From NCBI RefSeq assembly GCF_044761665.1, contig NZ_JBIWCW010000003.1, positions 62,001 through 126,000 on the forward strand: a DNA stretch of 64,000 nucleotides. The letters are read 5' to 3'. The notes beneath the pieces were generated by a model, which saw nothing but the letters and a program-made list of their open reading frames with translations, did not search any database and was not told the origin of the DNA. Position 1 is the stretch's first letter, and each line of letters opens with the position of its first letter. The position numbers were made by a program, and so were the translations under genes. Positions 60,830 through 64,000 of this stretch are shown one piece after another. The stretch is from Peribacillus sp044761665. Lineage in GTDB: Bacteria > Bacillota > Bacilli > Bacillales > DSM-1321.

Positions 60830-62437
60830 TTGAAAGTAAATAAGAAAATGGTTTCTACTACTTTAGCTCTATCCGTTTTTTTAGGGACGTTCGGTACAGG
60901 TGGATCACTTGTAGGTGCTCAGGATACTATTAAATATAATGATGAATATAAAACTCCTTCTTTTATCGGTGAAACCTGGTCCCCAAAAGGGAAAAGTGGC
61001 TTAAGCAAGAAGGAAATCGCCTATGCTTTCCTTAATGAGAATAGTAAGAAGTTTAAATTAAAAGGTGATATGAAAAAGAACTTTAAAGTAATAGAAGAAC
61101 AAGCTGATAAAGAGTACGGAACCCATCACTTTAGAATGATTGAACAGTATAAAGGAGTTCCAATATACGGAACGGATTCGACGATAGCCATTGACGAAAA
61201 TAATAATGTTACGTCTTTCTTAGGTGAAGTTGTACCTAATCTTGAGAATGAAAATATCAAGACAGAGGTTGCCATTTCTGAAACGGAAGCAATTGAAGTA
61301 ACAAAACAGGATATTGAAAAGGAAATTGGCAAGGTAGATCAGTACGATGGTGACGTTGCCGTCGAACAGTATATTTATGAATTCGATGGAGCATTCCATA
61401 ATACTTTTCTAGTTAAAGCTTCTACTATTGAACCTGAGGTTGGATACTGGCATTATTTCGTTGATTCTACCAATGGAAAGATTGTAGATAAGTATAATGC
61501 TGCCCAAGACGTTACGGCATTTGGTACTGGCGTATTTAATAACAAGCAGATGTTTGAAGCGCAATTTGCTAATGGGGTGTATGGACTCACTGATGTGACG
61601 CGAGGAAAAGGCGTAATTACCAATGATGCCAAGAACGGCAACAGACTAGTAACAAGTCTTATTAAAATGTTTAAAGACGGTGCTTCAGTGGATGCACATG
61701 CAAATGCACAAAAGACCTATGATTATTTTAAAGGTACATTTGGGCGTAATTCGGTTGATGATAAGGGCCAGCAGTTAATTTCTTCGGTCCATGTGAATAA
61801 TAATTGGAACAATGCATCATGGAATGGAAGAACCATGTCTTATGGCGATGGTGATGGCATCGCCTATCATAACTTCGCTGGAGGCTTGGATGTTGCTGCC
61901 CATGAGATGGCTCATGGTGTGACTGAACATACGGCAGGTCTAATCTATCGTAATGAATCCGGAGCCTTAAATGAATCCATGTCAGATATATTTGCTGCCA
62001 TGGTAGACAGAAGTGATGAAGAATGGCTAGTTGGAGAAATGATCGTTAAGGATGGAAGAAAGGGACTGCGTTCCATGAGTAATCCGGCAGAAATCGTTGA
62101 CGTCAGAACGGATAGTGGCTATTCTCCAGATCATTGGAGCAAGAGATATATAGGTACGTTAGATAGTGGTGGTGTTCATATCAACAGTAGTATCAATAAC
62201 AAAGCCGCTTATCTGATCTCCGAGGGTGGTGCACATTATGGTGTTACTATAACTGGAGTAGGGCGTGAAGCAACAGAACAAATTTATTACCGCGCCCTTT
62301 CTAAATACCTGACAGCCAGTTCAAACTTTACAATGATGAAAGAAGCAGCTATTCAGGCTGCAACGGATTTATATGGAGCTAGCTCAAAAGAAGTTAGAGC
62401 TGTAAAAGCTGCATATACCGCTGTTGGTGTGAACTAA
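60830..62437 (+). CDS. Secreted M4 neutral metalloprotease (bacillolysin/thermolysin type)
   Basis: A 535-residue preproprotease. The signal peptide is VNKKMVSTTLALSVFLGTFG ... LVGA, then FTP and PepSY propeptide domains (about 35-220) fold and inhibit the protease. The catalytic part carries the zinc motif HEMAH in DVAAHEMAHGVTEHTAG near residue 358, the third ligand Glu in GALNESMSDIFA, and the catalytic His region SGGVHINSSINNKAAYLI. The start is TTG 60830, with CAGGGAG 9 nt upstream. It lies between the calY-like gene and the TapA-like gene, an unusual place, so it may process matrix proteins. A terminator follows. Confidence 0.95.
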   Translation: MKVNKKMVSTTLALSVFLGTFGTGGSLVGAQDTIKYNDEYKTPSFIGETWSPKGKSGLSKKEIAYAFLNENSKKFKLKGDMKKNFKVIEEQADKEYGTHHFRMIEQYKGVPIYGTDSTIAIDENNNVTSFLGEVVPNLENENIKTEVAISETEAIEVTKQDIEKEIGKVDQYDGDVAVEQYIYEFDGAFHNTFLVKASTIEPEVGYWHYFVDSTNGKIVDKYNAAQDVTAFGTGVFNNKQMFEAQFANGVYGLTDVTRGKGVITNDAKNGNRLVTSLIKMFKDGASVDAHANAQKTYDYFKGTFGRNSVDDKGQQLISSVHVNNNWNNASWNGRTMSYGDGDGIAYHNFAGGLDVAAHEMAHGVTEHTAGLIYRNESGALNESMSDIFAAMVDRSDEEWLVGEMIVKDGRKGLRSMSNPAEIVDVRTDSGYSPDHWSKRYIGTLDSGGVHINSSINNKAAYLISEGGAHYGVTITGVGREATEQIYYRALSKYLTASSNFTMMKEAAIQAATDLYGASSKEVRAVKAAYTAVGVN

Positions 62438-62449
62438 GGATTTAAAAAG

Positions 62450-62490
62450 TGGAGGTGTCCCAAAAGTGTTCTTTTGGGCACTTCTTTTAT
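62450..62490 (+). terminator. Intrinsic terminator after the M4 protease gene
   Basis: TGTCCCAAAAG pairs with CTTTTGGGCA around TGTT, followed by CTTCTTTTA. Confidence 0.75.
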
Positions 62491-62583
62491 CCAATATTAC
62501 TTGAAATAAATCTATACATATGAGTTCCAAGAGAACATAAATCTAAGGATCGTAAGTCTGTCAGGAAGCAAGCATTATAAAGA

Positions 62584-63144
62584 ATGAAGCCTAGGAAGAA
62601 GGGGTTTCCAATACTAAATAAAAAGGGAATTTGGAAGAGAAAAAAACTATTATGGACATTAACCAAGCTGGTGGCTATATGGTATTTATTTTTAGGAACA
62701 GTGTTGGCTGTTACGGGGCAAACGAATGCCTATTACACCGACATGGAACTAGTAAACCAAGAGATTTCAATTGGGACTTGGGAGATAGCAGAGGACATGG
62801 AATGCTCTAACGAAAAAGAGATTGAAAATCATGAAGAATGTGAAGAAGTGAAGGAACCGATTGAAGATGAGCCAGATCCAAATGAAAATCAGGAGAATGA
62901 GAGTGATGAGCCCGAAACTGAGGAGAATGAAGAGGCAATAGACTCTGATGAAAAAGTAGATGATTCCAATAAAGACGAAATTGAAAATAAGCCTAAAGAA
63001 AATGAGGCTATCGATAAAGAGAAAGAAGAAAGTGAGTTACCGATTGAAAAGGACCCTATTACAGAGGATGAGAATACAGATGGTAAGGTAGATAATAAGT
63101 CAGGAGGCGAAGAGTTTGAAAAGAACGCTGAAAGTAATAAGTAA
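62584..63144 (+). CDS. Short TapA-like acidic secreted protein
   Basis: A 186-residue protein with a basic N-terminus and a hydrophobic signal segment (LLWTLTKLVAIWYLFLGTVLAV), then TNAYYTDMELVNQEISIGTWE, which resembles the SipW-dependent cleavage region of TapA and TasA. From residue 65 onward it is almost entirely Glu, Asp, Lys, Asn and Pro (a disordered tail of about 120 residues). In B. subtilis TapA a folded domain lies between these parts; here it is missing, so this is a minimal version. No clear ribosome binding site precedes the ATG. sipW overlaps its 3' end by 29 nt, as in the tapA-sipW pairing. Confidence 0.7.
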   Translation: MKPRKKGFPILNKKGIWKRKKLLWTLTKLVAIWYLFLGTVLAVTGQTNAYYTDMELVNQEISIGTWEIAEDMECSNEKEIENHEECEEVKEPIEDEPDPNENQENESDEPETEENEEAIDSDEKVDDSNKDEIENKPKENEAIDKEKEESELPIEKDPITEDENTDGKVDNKSGGEEFEKNAESNK

Positions 63145-63691
63145 TTTGATTACATTCGTACTATTTTTAAACTTAATGGTCATGGTATTTCTTATCATAT
63201 CTTCAAAAGCGTCAGGGGGAGAACCCCAGGTTTTTGGGTATCAGCTTAAAACTGTTTTATCTGGTTCAATGGAGCCTACTTTTCAAACTGGTTCAGTTAT
63301 AGCTGTAAAGCCACTAGATTCAGATGAGAAAAAAGCCCTTCAAAAAGACGACATCATCACATTCCAAACAAGTGAGGAAATATTAATAACGCATAGGATA
63401 TTCAAAGTGAACAGTAGCGGGGAGCATGTTCTTTACGATACGAAAGGTGATAATAATAAAACTGCAGATGCTGACCCAGTTCTCTCCGAGAATATTGTAG
63501 CTCTATACTCTGGATTTACTATTCCTTATGTAGGATATTTCATCGATTTCACTCAATCAAAAGAAGGTGCTGCCCTTTTACTGATAGGTCCAGGTGTATT
63601 GCTCTTAGCGTATTCAGGTTATTGCATCTACCAAGGATTAAGAGAAATAGAATCAAACGAAAAACTAACATCCAAGAAAAAAATAGTGTAA
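63116..63691 (+). CDS. sipW: ER-type signal peptidase SipW
   Basis: A 191-residue membrane signal peptidase of the S26B type. The catalytic Ser is S51 in LSGSMEPTF and the general base is H93 in LITHRIF, in place of the Lys found in SipS/SipT; the DTKGDNNKTADADPV block is the acidic box. Two spans lie at the ends (LITFVLFLNLMVMVFLIIS and LLLIGPGVLLLAYSGYCIY). SipW cleaves TasA and TapA in B. subtilis; here the likely substrates are the CalY-like and TapA-like proteins. Start is TTG at 63116, with AGGAGG 8 nt upstream, inside the previous gene. Confidence 0.93.
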   Translation: MKRTLKVISNLITFVLFLNLMVMVFLIISSKASGGEPQVFGYQLKTVLSGSMEPTFQTGSVIAVKPLDSDEKKALQKDDIITFQTSEEILITHRIFKVNSSGEHVLYDTKGDNNKTADADPVLSENIVALYSGFTIPYVGYFIDFTQSKEGAALLLIGPGVLLLAYSGYCIYQGLREIESNEKLTSKKKIV

Positions 63692-63710
63692 TGGTATATT
63701 TAAAATTAAC

Positions 63711-63769
63711 CATTGGAAAACCCGGGCAAAGGAAAAGTACATACTTTTCCTTTGCCCGGGTTTTTTGCA
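63711..63769. terminator. Bidirectional terminator between sipW and the hydroxyisourate hydrolase gene
   Basis: A perfect stem of about 21 bp (AAACCCGGGCAAAGGAAAAG and its complement) around a short loop, with T-runs on both strands. Confidence 0.9.
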
Positions 63770-63784
63770 GTACTCCTAAAGTCA

Positions 63785-64000
63785 TTAACTTCCCCGGTAC
63801 ACCTGATAACCCCATGGGGAGACGAGTAATGGCACATGATAGTGGGAAGCGGGGGAAGCTAGACCGAAGCGGACGGGTACTTGATCCAAAAAGGGTGGGT
63901 CGGGTAGCTCGATGGATTGACTGCGGAAGTAATCACCGATATGAAAGACGATTTCATAGTTCCCGGCTTTTGCATCTTCCCCGGCGAGGAGGGGGGAATC
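63785..64000 (-). CDS. uraH: 5-hydroxyisourate hydrolase (PucM/UraH), C-terminal part
   Basis: The last 71 residues of a transthyretin-like hydrolase that opens 5-hydroxyisourate in the uric acid breakdown pathway. The 5' end lies beyond the window. The translated end includes AGNYEIVFHIGDYFRSQSIE, VRFGLASPASHYHVPLLVSP and finishes WGYQVYRGS, which contains the family C-terminal signature YRGS with its catalytic Arg/Ser and the preceding HYHVPLLVSP. It is read from the minus strand and ends at the terminator shared with sipW. Other ureide genes would be expected outside the window. Confidence 0.93.
   Translation of the reverse strand, partial: DSPLLAGEDAKAGNYEIVFHIGDYFRSQSIELPDPPFLDQVPVRFGLASPASHYHVPLLVSPWGYQVYRGS

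Noticed and set aside
1..64000. tRNA or rRNA genes, CRISPR arrays, prophage or conjugative modules
   Set aside because: None was recognised on reading both strands; no repeat-spacer array, integrase or phage structural gene was found.

Overview
The window is a chromosomal segment of an endospore-forming, low-GC Gram-positive bacterium of the family Bacillaceae. The evidence is spoVR, a gerA/B/C-type germinant receptor operon, strong AGGAGG-type ribosome binding sites, frequent TTG and GTG starts, U-tailed intrinsic terminators, and blocks whose content and order resemble Bacillus subtilis (yhcT-yhcU..yhcX..pgcA, yhdA-yhdB, the paired short chromate transporters beside a ywrD-like gamma-glutamyltransferase). 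Protein style suggests the Peribacillus/Bacillus simplex neighbourhood, but the genus is a guess.

Layout. 0-15 kb: end of a signal peptidase gene, a lone cobT, an HXXEE membrane protein that probably starts at ATT, a six-SH3 cell-wall amidase, a 3-methyladenine glycosylase, a DHA2 drug exporter, proC, then ald, an EcsC-like gene and a PucR-type regulator (probably AdeR), and two phosphate-transporter (Pit) units that share an upstream element. 15-30 kb: glyoxal reductase, a small GlsB/YmgE-like protein, metQ-metN-metI, the yhcT-yhcU / bdbC-thioredoxin / yhcX / pgcA block, yhdA-yhdB, an M14 peptidase with a DUF3889 protein, a phosphotransferase and an orphan radical SAM enzyme. 30-36.7 kb: an RpiR regulator, M20 hydrolase, GNAT, N-acylamino-acid racemase and YkvI-type membrane protein, which together look like a D-to-L amino-acid conversion pathway, then spoVR behind a candidate sigma-E promoter.

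36.7-43.4 kb is a decaying accessory island. It holds an old C-terminal spoVR remnant, a young near-identical spoVR 3' copy with a nonsense mutation and a frameshift, a third small spoVR-like scrap, an M29 aminopeptidase, a frameshifted lipoprotein gene, a dead IS3-family element, an intact-looking lipoprotein gene and a frameshifted DinB-family gene. Two of the frameshifting lesions are exact 4-bp tandem duplications.

43.6-64 kb: a YdhK lipoprotein, a FIST sensor translationally coupled to a soluble chemotaxis transducer behind a candidate sigma-D promoter, two unassigned membrane-anchored proteins, an ArsB-type transporter, an Lrp regulator, purine nucleoside phosphorylase, the ger operon behind a candidate sigma-G promoter, the chromate transporter pair, a gamma-glutamyltransferase, and a matrix-type cluster (CalY/TasA-like protein, M4 metalloprotease, short TapA-like protein, SipW). 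The window ends inside a hydroxyisourate hydrolase gene on the minus strand.

No tRNA, rRNA, CRISPR array, riboswitch or replication origin was recognised. All identifications come from reading motifs and from recalled family features; no search was run. The most useful leads are the D-amino-acid operon, the FIST/soluble-MCP pair, the calY-M4-tapA-like-sipW cluster and the spoVR-derived island.
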